Assembly: GCA_951813325.1 (NCBI GenBank)
Contig: OX638350.1
Location: forward strand, 310,001-374,000
From: an uncultured Acidimicrobiales bacterium
GTDB lineage: Bacteria; Actinomycetota; Acidimicrobiia; Acidimicrobiales; Bin134
Direction: 5' to 3'
Length of the DNA: 64,000 nt
Part shown: positions 31,761 through 40,166 of the stretch, piece by piece
How positions within the stretch are numbered: the first letter of the stretch is position 1
How the letters are laid out: the number at the start of each line of letters is the position of its first letter
Program-made: the position numbers and the translations under genes
The notes under the pieces: model-generated
What the model saw: only the letters and a program-made list of their open reading frames with translations
Database searches by the model: none
Told to the model about the DNA's origin: nothing

Positions 31761-32176
31761 TGGCCGGCGGCGATGCCAATCCCCCCATGCCGGAGTTCCG
31801 CGACGACTACGTGCTGGTAGAGGTGGACAACGGCTACCTCCAGAGCAAGGTGAAGCCCAAGCAGTTCATCCATATCGATCAGTCCGAGTGCATCATGTGC
31901 GAGGGATGTGTGGATATCTGCCCGTGGAAGTGCATCCACATGGTGGCCACCGATGCGGTCGACTTGGCCGTGGGCACAGAGCAGCCCGGAGTCGACCCCA
32001 GCGATCATGTGATCTTCACCATCGATGAGGACGCCTGCACCCGCTGCGCTTTGTGCGTGGACCGGTGCCCTACGGGTGTGATCACCTTGGGCCGACTGGG
32101 CGATCCGGGAGGCGATGGCGACCCGCATCAGCGAATGACCAGCTACGGCTACGGCTACGGCATGCGGTTGGCCTAG
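31760..32176 (+). CDS. 2[4Fe-4S] ferredoxin-like subunit
   Basis: A 138-residue protein with two classical cluster motifs: CIMCEGCVDICP (about 49-60) and CTRCALCVDRCP (about 94-105). A 33-residue insert separates them, longer than in small bacterial ferredoxins and reminiscent of NuoI- or NapF-like modules. The C-terminus is Gly/Tyr-rich (SYGYGYGMRLA). There is no signal peptide, so it is cytoplasmic. It overlaps the preceding membrane-protein gene and precedes cytochrome b. A ferredoxin is not a normal subunit of actinobacterial bc complexes. Confidence 0.92.
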   Translation: MAGGDANPPMPEFRDDYVLVEVDNGYLQSKVKPKQFIHIDQSECIMCEGCVDICPWKCIHMVATDAVDLAVGTEQPGVDPSDHVIFTIDEDACTRCALCVDRCPTGVITLGRLGDPGGDGDPHQRMTSYGYGYGMRLA

Positions 32177-32215
32177 GACTAGGCCCGGAACGGACAAGAG
32201 GACACAGGGAGAAGC

Positions 32216-33001
32216 GTGGCAAAGCAGCCCAAACCACCGGCGAGCGAGCGGGCCAAGCAGGCCATGAGCGGCATGATGGGCGACGTTCAAGGGTCGCAGG
32301 CCTGGGCCTCCATTTTCCGGCCGGGCTCCATCTTCCGCAAGGGCTACAGCGACAGCCCCCGGAATCGCAGCTACGTGATCATGAACAGCGTCCTGTATCA
32401 CCTTCACCCGGTGAAAGTGAAGCGCCATGCGGTGAAGGTCAGCTACACCTTGTGCTTGGGCGGTCTCAGCTTCTTCTTGTTCATCTTGCTCACGGTGACC
32501 GGCATCTTCTTGATGTTCTTCTACCGGCCTACCGCGGCCCAGGCTTGGGACGACATCTACGTCTTGCAAACGTCGGTTACCTTCGGGCTGCTCGTGCGGA
32601 ACATGCACCGATGGGCCGCCCACCTCATGGTCATCACCGTGTTCTTGCACATGGCCCGGGTCTTCTACCACGGGGCCTACAAGCCACCGCGAGAGTTCAA
32701 TTGGGTCATCGGCGTCATTTTGTTGACCCTCACCCTGCTGCTGTCGTTCACCGGGTATCTGCTCCCCTGGGACCAGCTGGCCCTGTGGGCGGTGACGGTG
32801 GGCACCAACATGATGGGTTTCACCCCGGTATTCGGCGATCAAGTGCGATTCGTGCTGCTCGGCGGGGTGGAGATCGGCACCGACACGCTGCTGCGATGGT
32901 ATGTGCTGCACGTGCTGATGCTGCCCTTTGTGATCGTCATATTCATGGCCATCCATTTCTGGCGAGTACGAAAGGACGGAGGTATATCCGGGCCGCTCTA
33001 G
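32216..33001 (+). CDS. qcrB: Cytochrome b, N-terminal (b6-like) subunit
   Basis: A 261-residue protein with the four-helix heme-binding core of cytochrome b. Each pair of bis-His ligands is visible: RNMHRWAAHLMVITVFLHMARVFYHGAYK on helix B and YVLHVLMLPFVIVIFMAIHFWRVRK on helix D. GYLLPWDQ matches the conserved GxLxPWxx turn. It ends after helix D, so the protein corresponds to cytochrome b6 rather than full-length QcrB. A clean AGGGAG precedes the GTG start. Confidence 0.95.
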   Translation: MAKQPKPPASERAKQAMSGMMGDVQGSQAWASIFRPGSIFRKGYSDSPRNRSYVIMNSVLYHLHPVKVKRHAVKVSYTLCLGGLSFFLFILLTVTGIFLMFFYRPTAAQAWDDIYVLQTSVTFGLLVRNMHRWAAHLMVITVFLHMARVFYHGAYKPPREFNWVIGVILLTLTLLLSFTGYLLPWDQLALWAVTVGTNMMGFTPVFGDQVRFVLLGGVEIGTDTLLRWYVLHVLMLPFVIVIFMAIHFWRVRKDGGISGPL

Positions 33002-33040
33002 AAACGTCGCAGCGACGCTTCTGGCCCGATCTGAAAGCCC

Positions 33041-33829
33041 ATGGCTGAAGTACCTGAACACCTCCTGAAGCGAGCCCAAGAGGCTCGCGAGCGCGCCGAG
33101 GCCCAGCAGGGCGGCGGCAGCTCGGCCGCGCCCGAGTCCTCTGGAGCGGAGTCTTCCGAAGCCCCCGCCGAGGGGTCTTCGGGAGGGCCAAAGATCCCCG
33201 ACCACTTGCTGGACCGGTCCAAGTCGGCCCGCGAGCAAGCCGCCGCTGGTGGCGCCGCCCCCGCGGCCGCTGGCGCAGTGGCCACCGCTTCGATGCCCGC
33301 CGGTCCGGCCCAGCCCGAGCCCACCGGTCCGGGTGGGGGCACCCAGCGGCTGCTCACCGTGGTCAAGTCGGGCTCCATCCAAGACGTCAAGGCCACCCCT
33401 ACCGACAAGGTCCACGTCTGGCCCCACCTGCTGGTGGTGGAGTTCGTGGCTGCGCTGATCTTCACCGCCTTCACCTTGGTCTTCTCGATCTTTGTGAACG
33501 CACCGCTGCTGGAACTGGCCAACTTCAACGAGACGCCCAACCCGTCCAAGGCCCCGTGGTACTTCCTCGGCCTCCAGGAGCTGCTGACCATGTTCCACCC
33601 GATGGTGGCCGGGGTGACCATCCCCGGCATCGGCCTGTTCCTGCTGATCCTGGCTCCGTACATCGACCGCAATCCCAGCAAGAAGCCTGAGGATCGCAAG
33701 TTCGCCATCTCGCTTATGACCATCCACCTGATGTTCTGGGCGACGTTGGTTCTCATCGGCTCGTTTTTCCGAGGCCCCGGCTTCAACTTCGTCTTCCCGT
33801 GGGAAGTCGGCCTGTTCTTCGATCTCTAA
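33041..33829 (+). CDS. Cytochrome b C-terminal (subunit IV/PetD-like) with long N-terminal extension
   Basis: A 262-residue protein. Residues 1-115 are hydrophilic, Ala/Ser/Gly-rich and carry two copies of a short motif: AEVPEHLLKRAQEARER (2-18) and KIPDHLLDRSKSAREQ (51-66). Residues 125-262 hold three helices. They include NPSKAPWYFLGLQELL, the counterpart of the quinol-site region with its PEW-like loop (here APWY), and GFNFVFPWEVG at the end. This is the split-b counterpart of PetD. The extension is unusual and shares its motif with the cytochrome c at 30134. Confidence 0.92.
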   Translation: MAEVPEHLLKRAQEARERAEAQQGGGSSAAPESSGAESSEAPAEGSSGGPKIPDHLLDRSKSAREQAAAGGAAPAAAGAVATASMPAGPAQPEPTGPGGGTQRLLTVVKSGSIQDVKATPTDKVHVWPHLLVVEFVAALIFTAFTLVFSIFVNAPLLELANFNETPNPSKAPWYFLGLQELLTMFHPMVAGVTIPGIGLFLLILAPYIDRNPSKKPEDRKFAISLMTIHLMFWATLVLIGSFFRGPGFNFVFPWEVGLFFDL

Positions 33830-33843
33830 GGGTGTGCTGTTAG

Positions 33844-33927
33844 ATGGATCTAGATTTCTTGAATCCCAGCAATCGTCAGCAATCGCGGTGCCACATCGTG
33901 GCAAACCGTGATGTCACCAAGGCTTGA
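33844..33927 (+). other. Candidate micro-ORF (27 codons) before the Rieske gene
   Basis: An ATG frame begins MDLDFLNPSNRQQSRCHIV 14 nt after the cytochrome b gene. Its TGA overlaps a TTG codon (TTGA) and lies 2 nt before the Rieske ATG. It fits the bridging pattern less exactly than the others. Confidence 0.28.
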
Positions 33928-33929
33928 CT

Positions 33930-34802
33930 ATGGGTGTCGCACTCTCTATCGCCATACCGATCATCGTGGTAGCCGCGGTGATCGTGCTGGTAGGCGCGGC
34001 CCGGCGTCGGGAGACGATGGCGGCCGAAGGGCGTCTGACCCGGGAGACCCGACGGCGAGACCGAGGACGGGTGGACATCGAGGGTGTTTCCGGCATGTCC
34101 GACGCTCCCACCGGCCGGGAGGTGGAGCGGGCCGCGGTGCTGGCTCGCCGGAGCGCAGGCACCGAGTTGGTGGAGGCAGCCGATGCGTCGGTGGAAGAGT
34201 GGACCCCCCCCGATCCCGAGGCCGTTGGGGTAAGCCGCCGCCAGTTCTTGAATCGCAGCACAGTGGCCATGATGGGTTTTGGCCTCAGCGGATTCGGCGC
34301 CGCCTGTGTGGCGTTTTTGTGGCCGCCGTTCGTCACCGGCTTCGGCGCTGACGTGAACGCTGGTCTGGTCGACGAGGTGAAGAGCCGAATCAAGGATGAG
34401 AACGGATTTCTGTACCTTCCCGAAGGCCGGGCCTGGGTAACCGAGTACCCGGCAGCGGCCCTGCAAAAGGCCCAGGCCACCTACAGCGCTCCGGAACTGG
34501 CCGGCATGGAGTCGGGGCTCGTTGCCCTGTTCCAGAAGTGTCCTCATCTGGGTTGCCGAGTGCCGTCGTGTCTGACCTCGCAGTGGTTCGAGTGTCCCTG
34601 CCACGGATCCCGCTACAACCAGGTGGGTGAGAAGCGAGGTGGACCCGCACCCCGGGGCATGGACCGGTTCGCCATGACGGTGAATGCCAAAGGGGAGTTC
34701 ATCATCCGCACCGGCACCGTCATCCAGGGCCCGCCCATCGGGGTGAACACCACCGGCCAGGAGCCTGAAGGGCCGAGTTGTTTGGGGGGGGCATCGCACT
34801 GA
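33930..34802 (+). CDS. qcrA: Rieske [2Fe-2S] protein of the cytochrome b complex
   Basis: A 290-residue high-potential iron-sulfur subunit. An N-terminal helix (about 3-24) is followed by a charged segment, then a twin-arginine-like SRRQFLNRS before a second hydrophobic stretch (about 105-130). The cluster-binding motifs are CPHLGC (C204, H206) and CPCHG (C222, H225), with C209/C224 for the usual disulfide. It takes electrons from quinol and passes them to the cytochrome c. The ATG at 33930 is preferred over TTG 33924. Its stop overlaps the next gene (TGATG). Confidence 0.94.
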   Translation: MGVALSIAIPIIVVAAVIVLVGAARRRETMAAEGRLTRETRRRDRGRVDIEGVSGMSDAPTGREVERAAVLARRSAGTELVEAADASVEEWTPPDPEAVGVSRRQFLNRSTVAMMGFGLSGFGAACVAFLWPPFVTGFGADVNAGLVDEVKSRIKDENGFLYLPEGRAWVTEYPAAALQKAQATYSAPELAGMESGLVALFQKCPHLGCRVPSCLTSQWFECPCHGSRYNQVGEKRGGPAPRGMDRFAMTVNAKGEFIIRTGTVIQGPPIGVNTTGQEPEGPSCLGGASH

Positions 34803-36118
34803 TGCACCTGTTTGCCGCCTCAACCCAGCGCAACCTGGGCATGGCTATCGCGGTCGTCGCCATCGTGGGTTTCGCCATCTACCTCATTTACAACGTGTTG
34901 TGGGCGGGCCGCGGGGAGAAGGGCTCAGAGTTGGAGCTGGCTCCCAACCGCAAGCCCTACTTGAGCGACGAGGAGCTGGAAACCTCCAGACTGGATCTCG
35001 CTTTGGTCGGCGGGCTGGCCACCTTGGTCATCATCGGCGTGGCCCTGCCCCTGTACTGGCTGGGCGAGCCCGGCCGCCAGCAGGGCTATGTGGACTACTC
35101 CCGAGATCAGTTCACCAGCCGGGGCGCCGAACAGTTCGAGGAACGATGCGCCAGCTGCCATGGCGGCGGCGGCCTCGGCGGCACCACCGCGACGTCGATT
35201 GCTGACGACGCTGGCAACTTCATCGCCGCCATCGAGTGGGAGGTTCCCGCGCTCACCACCGCTCTCTACCGCTTCTCCGATGAAGAGGTCCGCCACATCC
35301 TCAACTACGGCCGGCCTCCTACCCCCATGCAGGCGTGGGGCGCCCCCGGCGGTGGTCCCCTAACCACCCAGCAGGTGGACGAGCTCATCCAATACATCCA
35401 GAGCATCCAGCTTTCCCCCGAACAGGTTCGAGGCGAAGTGCTAGACAGCCTTATCCTCCAAGTGCGCGACGACGTGTTGGCCGCCAACCCCGAACTGGAC
35501 TCCCGGCTGGAAGATGCTAAAGCCGCGGTTGCTGCTGCGGGGGCCGAAGAAGCTGCCGCAGAAGCTGCCGCTCGCGAGGTGGCCGCGCTGGAACAGGAAC
35601 TCCGCGAGACCAGCGAGCAGTACATACGAAATCTGAACTCGCCCGAGCGGGGCGAGTTGTTGTTCAACAATGGGGTGTACGGCTGCGCCCGCTGCCACAC
35701 ACCGCGGGACTCGTGGCGATTCACCGGGCCGGAAGAAAAGCCCGGCGAAGGGCCGGTGGTCTTGGCTCGGGGCTCTGGGGAAGAGGCGGAGGTGGTCGCC
35801 GGTTTCGGGAGCTTGATTCCCGCGTACATTCCTGGTGGCGGCGCGTTCGGTCCCAACCTCACCAATGGCGCCACCCTTCGGCAGTTCGACACCGCCGGAG
35901 GCCACGCTGGCTTCGTCACCATCGGCTCCCAAGAGGGAGTGGGCTACGGCAACTTCGGCCAGGGCGACGGTGGCGGCCAGATGCCGGCATTTGGGGAGTG
36001 CGTGGGCGATCGGGACGCCAATGAACAAAGCCCGTACTACGGGTTCTGCGACGGCCGGCCGGGGATGCTGACCCCCGGGCAGATCGCCGACATCGTGGCC
36101 TACGAGCGGGGGTTGTGA
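34802..36118 (+). CDS. qcrC: Dihaem c-type cytochrome of the Rieske/cytochrome b complex (QcrC-like)
   Basis: A 438-residue protein with two N-terminal hydrophobic helices (about 10-33 and 72-95). A first cytochrome c domain carries CASCH at 116-120. A long Ala/Glu-rich coiled coil (about 215-275) follows, then a second domain with CARCH at 295-299. The coiled-coil spacer between haems is not typical of QcrC and could hold the two domains apart or bind a partner. It plays the part of cytochrome c1 here. The next gene starts 2 nt after the stop, and a GTG overlaps it. Confidence 0.9.
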   Translation: MHLFAASTQRNLGMAIAVVAIVGFAIYLIYNVLWAGRGEKGSELELAPNRKPYLSDEELETSRLDLALVGGLATLVIIGVALPLYWLGEPGRQQGYVDYSRDQFTSRGAEQFEERCASCHGGGGLGGTTATSIADDAGNFIAAIEWEVPALTTALYRFSDEEVRHILNYGRPPTPMQAWGAPGGGPLTTQQVDELIQYIQSIQLSPEQVRGEVLDSLILQVRDDVLAANPELDSRLEDAKAAVAAAGAEEAAAEAAAREVAALEQELRETSEQYIRNLNSPERGELLFNNGVYGCARCHTPRDSWRFTGPEEKPGEGPVVLARGSGEEAEVVAGFGSLIPAYIPGGGAFGPNLTNGATLRQFDTAGGHAGFVTIGSQEGVGYGNFGQGDGGGQMPAFGECVGDRDANEQSPYYGFCDGRPGMLTPGQIADIVAYERGL

Positions 36119-36120
36119 GC

Positions 36121-37257
36121 ATGAGCTCGGTACTCTCCGCGGTGAGCGCCCTGGCTGCCATCTCGTTCGACAACGAGGTCCGCGGCCTGCTGACAGTGCT
36201 GCTGGGCGCGGCCATCCTCATGGGGTCGGTGTGGTTGATCATTTCCACCAACGCCGGCTTCCGCCTGGGAAGCCTCATCGCCATCTCGGCCATCTTCGGC
36301 TGGACGGCGATGATGGCACTGCTGTGGGCCCTCTACGGCATTGGACTCCAGGGGGCCCGCCCCACTTGGGAAGTTCAGGCCATTCACATCGGCAACCCGT
36401 CGGTGTCGGACAACGAGGCCAATCCACCCCCGGAGATTCTCGACGACCTGCCCAACCCGGTGACCTGCACCACGTTGGGCGACCAAGACTGCCTCCCCAA
36501 GGCCATCCAAGTCGTTCGAGAACTGGGCGACAGCGCCCAGCGGGCCGAATTCGACTCCATCGAAGCCGGTGATATCCGCGACGAGGTGAACGCCTTCCAC
36601 GATGCCCTCGCCGACGGCGATCCCCGCAAGCTCACCGGCGATGACATCGAGGCCGAAGTTCAGAGACTGGCCGGCGAGCAGCGCATCCGCAACGAAGACC
36701 TGACCCTGAGCGAGTTGAAGGGCATCGTCCCCGATCTCACCGACGAGGCCGAGCGCCGAGGCTGGTTGGAGCTGGGCGACTGGAACCTGGAGACCACCCA
36801 GGCTGCTGGAGAGGCCATCACCGCGGCCAGCGACTACCTGATCCAGGCTGACTTGGGTTTCGGCACGACCGATGAGCAGAGCAACACCTTCGTCGTGCTC
36901 GATGCTTTCCAGCAGGGGGGCAAGCCGAAGCGGCTCAACAACGGGGTTTGGGAGCGGGTCAGCAACAAGGTCATCACCAGCACTATGCCCCGCCATCCCA
37001 CCAACTACACGGTGGTGCAGGTCCAGCGTTCGATTTACCACGAACCGAAGGCCGGCCAAGCTCCACCCCCGGCTGAAGTCGACCCCGACGAACCGGTCAT
37101 CTCGGTGTTATTGCGCCGCAACCTGGGCCGGTTCCGCCTGCCCGGTATCCTGGTGACCATCGGCTCCGGACTGTTGTTCTTGGTGTCTTTGCTGATGCTC
37201 CACACCCGCGACCTGGAAGTCCGCCGTCGCCTGGAGGGCGAGGGCGCGGCCCCATGA
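36121..37257 (+). CDS. Unknown membrane protein between the cytochrome b complex and nuoA
   Basis: A 378-residue protein. Two N-terminal helices (about 20-42 and 50-73) precede a large charged, mostly helical domain (about 80-320), and a final helix (about 340-360) precedes a short basic tail. Two cysteines lie close together in NPVTCTTLGDQDCLPKA (about 117-126). There is no cofactor motif. GGGGG lies 8 nt before the ATG at 36121; GTG 36115 is an alternative. The gene lies in one run with bc and nuo genes, so it may be a supercomplex or assembly factor. The family is unknown to me. Confidence 0.8.
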   Translation: MSSVLSAVSALAAISFDNEVRGLLTVLLGAAILMGSVWLIISTNAGFRLGSLIAISAIFGWTAMMALLWALYGIGLQGARPTWEVQAIHIGNPSVSDNEANPPPEILDDLPNPVTCTTLGDQDCLPKAIQVVRELGDSAQRAEFDSIEAGDIRDEVNAFHDALADGDPRKLTGDDIEAEVQRLAGEQRIRNEDLTLSELKGIVPDLTDEAERRGWLELGDWNLETTQAAGEAITAASDYLIQADLGFGTTDEQSNTFVVLDAFQQGGKPKRLNNGVWERVSNKVITSTMPRHPTNYTVVQVQRSIYHEPKAGQAPPPAEVDPDEPVISVLLRRNLGRFRLPGILVTIGSGLLFLVSLLMLHTRDLEVRRRLEGEGAAP

Positions 37258-37277
37258 TCGTTCTGGAGTAGCCCGCG

Positions 37278-37745
37278 ATGACCGGCCAATATCTGCCGAT
37301 CTTCGCCCTCGGAGTCTTGGCCGTGCTGTTCGCAGCCCTGAGCTTCGGCGCCTCCCGACTGCTGGCCCCCCGACGTCAGACCAAGGCCAAGCTAGCCCCC
37401 TACGAGTGCGGAGTCGACGAGAGCAGCAACGCCCCCGAACGGTTCGGGGTTCGGTTCTTCCTCATCGCCATGATCTTCATCGTCTTCGATATCGAGATCA
37501 TCTTCTTGTACCCCTGGGCGGTGTCTTACCGGGGGTTGGGACTGTTTGGCCTGGTGGCCATGGGCGTGTTCGCTCTGGCCGTATTCGAGTCGTTCGTCTA
37601 TCTCATCGGCAACGGTGCTCTCGACTGGGGACCGTCTCGCCCGATGTGGCGGCGTGATCCACAGGTGTCGGCTCGTCGCACCAGCGACACCACCATCCGC
37701 CGAGTGGGATTGGACGGCCGAGGGGCACCGGAGGAGGCGGCATGA
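37278..37745 (+). CDS. nuoA: NADH-quinone oxidoreductase subunit A
   Basis: A three-helix membrane subunit of complex I at the junction with the peripheral arm. The 155-residue protein contains the family segment [43 protein letters not shown], including the ECG loop that lines the quinone cavity. The C-terminus extends about 30 residues past the last helix. GGAG precedes the ATG. It starts the 14-gene nuo operon. Confidence 0.97.
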   Translation: MTGQYLPIFALGVLAVLFAALSFGASRLLAPRRQTKAKLAPYECGVDESSNAPERFGVRFFLIAMIFIVFDIEIIFLYPWAVSYRGLGLFGLVAMGVFALAVFESFVYLIGNGALDWGPSRPMWRRDPQVSARRTSDTTIRRVGLDGRGAPEEAA

Positions 37746-37813
37746 AGTGGTTGTGCCGACATTTTCGGGTCGGGGGTACCCCTTTCCCACGAGGAAAGCG
37801 GGTAACGGCATGA
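37742..37813 (+). other. Candidate bridging micro-ORF (23 codons) between nuoA and nuoB
   Basis: The ATG overlaps the nuoA stop (ATGA) and the TGA overlaps the nuoB start (ATGA). The peptide begins [12 protein letters not shown] and ends PRGKRVTA; it is strongly basic. The 64-nt gap is bridged exactly. Confidence 0.42.
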
Positions 37814-38406
37814 AGCTGCCTTTGCTGGGCGATCCCGAGGCCATCTTTGACCGCGGGCTGGAGGGGGTTGATCACAACTTCGTGACCGGCAGGCTTGAAG
37901 AGCTGGTCAAGTGGTCCCGAGCCCGGAGCTGTTGGCCGGCCACCTTCGGCTTGGCCTGCTGTGCCATTGAGATGATGGCCACTGGGGGGGCCCACTACGA
38001 CTTGGCTCGCTACGGCATGGAGGTGTTCCGGGCCTCACCCCGCCAAGCCGACCTGATGATCGTGGCTGGCCGCGTTTCCCAGAAGATGGCGCCCATCCTG
38101 CGTCGCATCTACGACCAGATGATGGAGCCCAAGTGGGTGATCTCCATGGGAGTGTGCGCTTCCAGCGGCGGCATGTTCAACAACTACGCCATCGTGCAAG
38201 GCGTGGACCAGATCGTGCCGGTGGACGTTTACGCCCCCGGCTGCCCTCCCGGTCCCGAGACCCTCATGCACGCCATCTTGACCCTCCACGACAAGATCAC
38301 CAGCGGGGAGATCACCCGTCGCCGAGACGAGACCGGGGCCGGGGCCAACCTCACCGTGAGCCAGCAAGACGGCCAAACTTCGACTGGCGTGGTCATCCGT
38401 ACATGA
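37810..38406 (+). CDS. nuoB: NADH-quinone oxidoreductase subunit B
   Basis: Carries cluster N2, the last [4Fe-4S] before quinone. The 198-residue protein has [11 protein letters not shown], the [14 protein letters not shown] segment and the fourth Cys in [15 protein letters not shown]. The start is the ATG at 37810; the longer open frame upstream is the nuoA shadow. Its stop overlaps nuoC (ATGA). Confidence 0.97.
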   Translation: MKLPLLGDPEAIFDRGLEGVDHNFVTGRLEELVKWSRARSCWPATFGLACCAIEMMATGGAHYDLARYGMEVFRASPRQADLMIVAGRVSQKMAPILRRIYDQMMEPKWVISMGVCASSGGMFNNYAIVQGVDQIVPVDVYAPGCPPGPETLMHAILTLHDKITSGEITRRRDETGAGANLTVSQQDGQTSTGVVIRT

Positions 38407-38837
38407 GCGACTCGGTACTGCATGTACCCCGTGAACAGCTCATCGAAACGGTGAGCGGCCTGCGAGACGAGGGCTATGTGTCAGCCCTTGATGTGACCGC
38501 GGTGGATTATCTGGAGCACCCCGGCCGCGACGACCTGCCCCCTGAAGTGGTATCCGAGCGCTTCGAGTTGGTGGTGACCCTCATTTCCCACGCCGCGCCG
38601 GGCCGCATCCGGCTGCGGGTCCAAGTTCCGGATGAAGACCCCACCGTTCCCACCCTGTTCGACCTGTTCCCTGGCACCGAGGCCCTCGAGCGGGAGGTGG
38701 CCGACATGTTCGGCATCGTCTTCGAGGACCATCCCGATCCCACCCGCATCCTCATGCCCCCCGACTGGGAAGGCCACCCATTGCGGAAGGACTTTGCGGT
38801 GGGGCGCATCCCGGTTCAATTCAAGGCCACCCGATGA
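38403..38837 (+). CDS. nuoC: NADH-quinone oxidoreductase subunit C
   Basis: A peripheral-arm subunit without cofactor. At 144 residues it is short for the family. It contains the signature [38 protein letters not shown]. The ATG overlaps the nuoB stop and its stop overlaps nuoD. Confidence 0.96.
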   Translation: MSDSVLHVPREQLIETVSGLRDEGYVSALDVTAVDYLEHPGRDDLPPEVVSERFELVVTLISHAAPGRIRLRVQVPDEDPTVPTLFDLFPGTEALEREVADMFGIVFEDHPDPTRILMPPDWEGHPLRKDFAVGRIPVQFKATR

Positions 38838-40123
38838 GCGCCCCCGAGTCCATAGTCGAAGCCGCCACCGACGAGGCCGTCCGCCGCCGGGAGAACAGCG
38901 CGGTGCTCCGCATCGGTGAGGACGACGGTGAGCGCCTGGAGGCCGAAGCCGGCACCAGCGACACCGGCATGATCATGAACATGGGGCCCCAGCACCCCAG
39001 TACCCACGGCGTGCTGCGGCTCATGCTGGAGATGGAGGGGGAGACCGTGATGCGGTCGAAGCCGGTCATTGGCTACCTCCACACCGGCATGGAGAAGACC
39101 GCCGAGACCCTCACCTACCTCCAGGGCCCCACCAACGTCACCCGCATGGACTACGCCTCCCCGCTGTTCAGCGAGCTGGCCTTCTCGATGGCCACCGAGG
39201 CGCTGCTGGGCTTGGAGATCCCTCCTCGGGCCGTCTGGATCAGGATGCTGATGTGCGAGCTGAACCGCATCAGCTCCCATCTGCTGTTCCAGGCCACCAA
39301 CGGCATGGACATCGGGGCAGTGTCGATGATGCTCTACGGCTGGCGGGAGCGCGAAGAGGCCCTCCGGCTGCTGGAGACGATCACCGGGCTGCGGATGAAC
39401 CACAACTACATCCGGCCCGGGGGGGTGGCCGCCGATTTGCCCGACGGCTGGCGCGACGACGTGCTCACCCTGATCGACACGCTCCCCGCCCGGCTCAACG
39501 AGTTCGACACCCTGCTCACCGGCCAGCCCATCTACCGAGAGCGGCTCCAGGGAGTGGGGGTCATCAACACCGCCGAGTGCCTGGCCTTGGGGGTGACTGG
39601 CCCCATCCTGCGCTCCACCGGCTACGTCTGGGACCTGCGCCGGGACATGCCCTATCTGGCGTATGACCAAGTGGACTTCGACGTAGTGGTAGGAACCTAC
39701 GGCGACTGCTTCGACCGCTACGCCATCCGACTGAACGAAATACGGGAGTCCATCCGTATCCTGGCCCAGGTCCTCGACCAGATGCCATCGGGCGACTACC
39801 GGGTGCAGGACAAAAAGGTCACTCCGCCGCCTCGAGCCCGCATCGATGAGTCGATGGAAGCCCTCATCCACCACTTCAAGATCTTCACCGAGGGGTTCAA
39901 GGTGCCCGCCGGCGAGGTTTACGCCGCGGTGGAGTCTCCCCGGGGCGAGTTGGGCTGCTACATGGTGTCGGACGGCTCCGCAGTGCCCTATCGAATGCAC
40001 ATTCGCGGTCCCAGCTTCGTGAACCTGCAAACGCTGCCCCACCTGATGCGGGGAGGCATGGTGGCCGACGCGGTGGCCATTATCTCCTCGGTCGACCCCA
40101 TTATGGGAGAGGTGGACCGCTGA
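38834..40123 (+). CDS. nuoD: NADH-quinone oxidoreductase subunit D
   Basis: The 49-kDa-type subunit that forms the quinone site with NuoB. The 429-residue protein has MGPQHPSTHGVLRL, YLHTGMEKTAE, CELNRISSHL and the terminal LPHLMRGGMVADAVAIISSVDPIMGEVDR. The last residues are echoed in a following micro-ORF (IMGEVDR). The initial 40 residues are a charged extension. Confidence 0.97.
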   Translation: MSAPESIVEAATDEAVRRRENSAVLRIGEDDGERLEAEAGTSDTGMIMNMGPQHPSTHGVLRLMLEMEGETVMRSKPVIGYLHTGMEKTAETLTYLQGPTNVTRMDYASPLFSELAFSMATEALLGLEIPPRAVWIRMLMCELNRISSHLLFQATNGMDIGAVSMMLYGWREREEALRLLETITGLRMNHNYIRPGGVAADLPDGWRDDVLTLIDTLPARLNEFDTLLTGQPIYRERLQGVGVINTAECLALGVTGPILRSTGYVWDLRRDMPYLAYDQVDFDVVVGTYGDCFDRYAIRLNEIRESIRILAQVLDQMPSGDYRVQDKKVTPPPRARIDESMEALIHHFKIFTEGFKVPAGEVYAAVESPRGELGCYMVSDGSAVPYRMHIRGPSFVNLQTLPHLMRGGMVADAVAIISSVDPIMGEVDR

Positions 40124-40166
40124 TGGCCCATGTGAATGCCAGCAGCATCATGGGAGAGGTGGACCG
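40103..40166 (+). repeat. Short direct duplication across the nuoD/nuoE junction
   Basis: ATGGGAGAGGTGGACCG occurs at 40103-40119 (end of nuoD) and again at 40150-40166. Both copies are followed by near-identical CTGATGGCCC / GTAGTGGCCC. The second copy supplies the GGAGAGG ahead of nuoE. Confidence 0.8.

Noticed and set aside
32176-32216. Gap between the ferredoxin and cytochrome b genes, checked for a bridging micro-ORF
   Set aside because: No start overlaps the upstream stop. Instead a normal AGGGAG precedes cytochrome b. It serves as a counter-example to the relay pattern.
31631-33904. Long open frame (757 codons) on the minus strand opposite the cytochrome b operon
   Set aside because: It is an antisense shadow of high-GC coding sequence. 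The plus strand has ferredoxin and cytochrome b motifs, while this frame is low-complexity His/Gly/Arg-rich.
37254-37271. 5-codon frame (MIVLE) between the unknown membrane gene and nuoA
   Set aside because: Its start overlaps the upstream stop, but its own stop is 6 nt before nuoA and it lies on the nuoA Shine-Dalgarno. This is too weak to list as a bridge.
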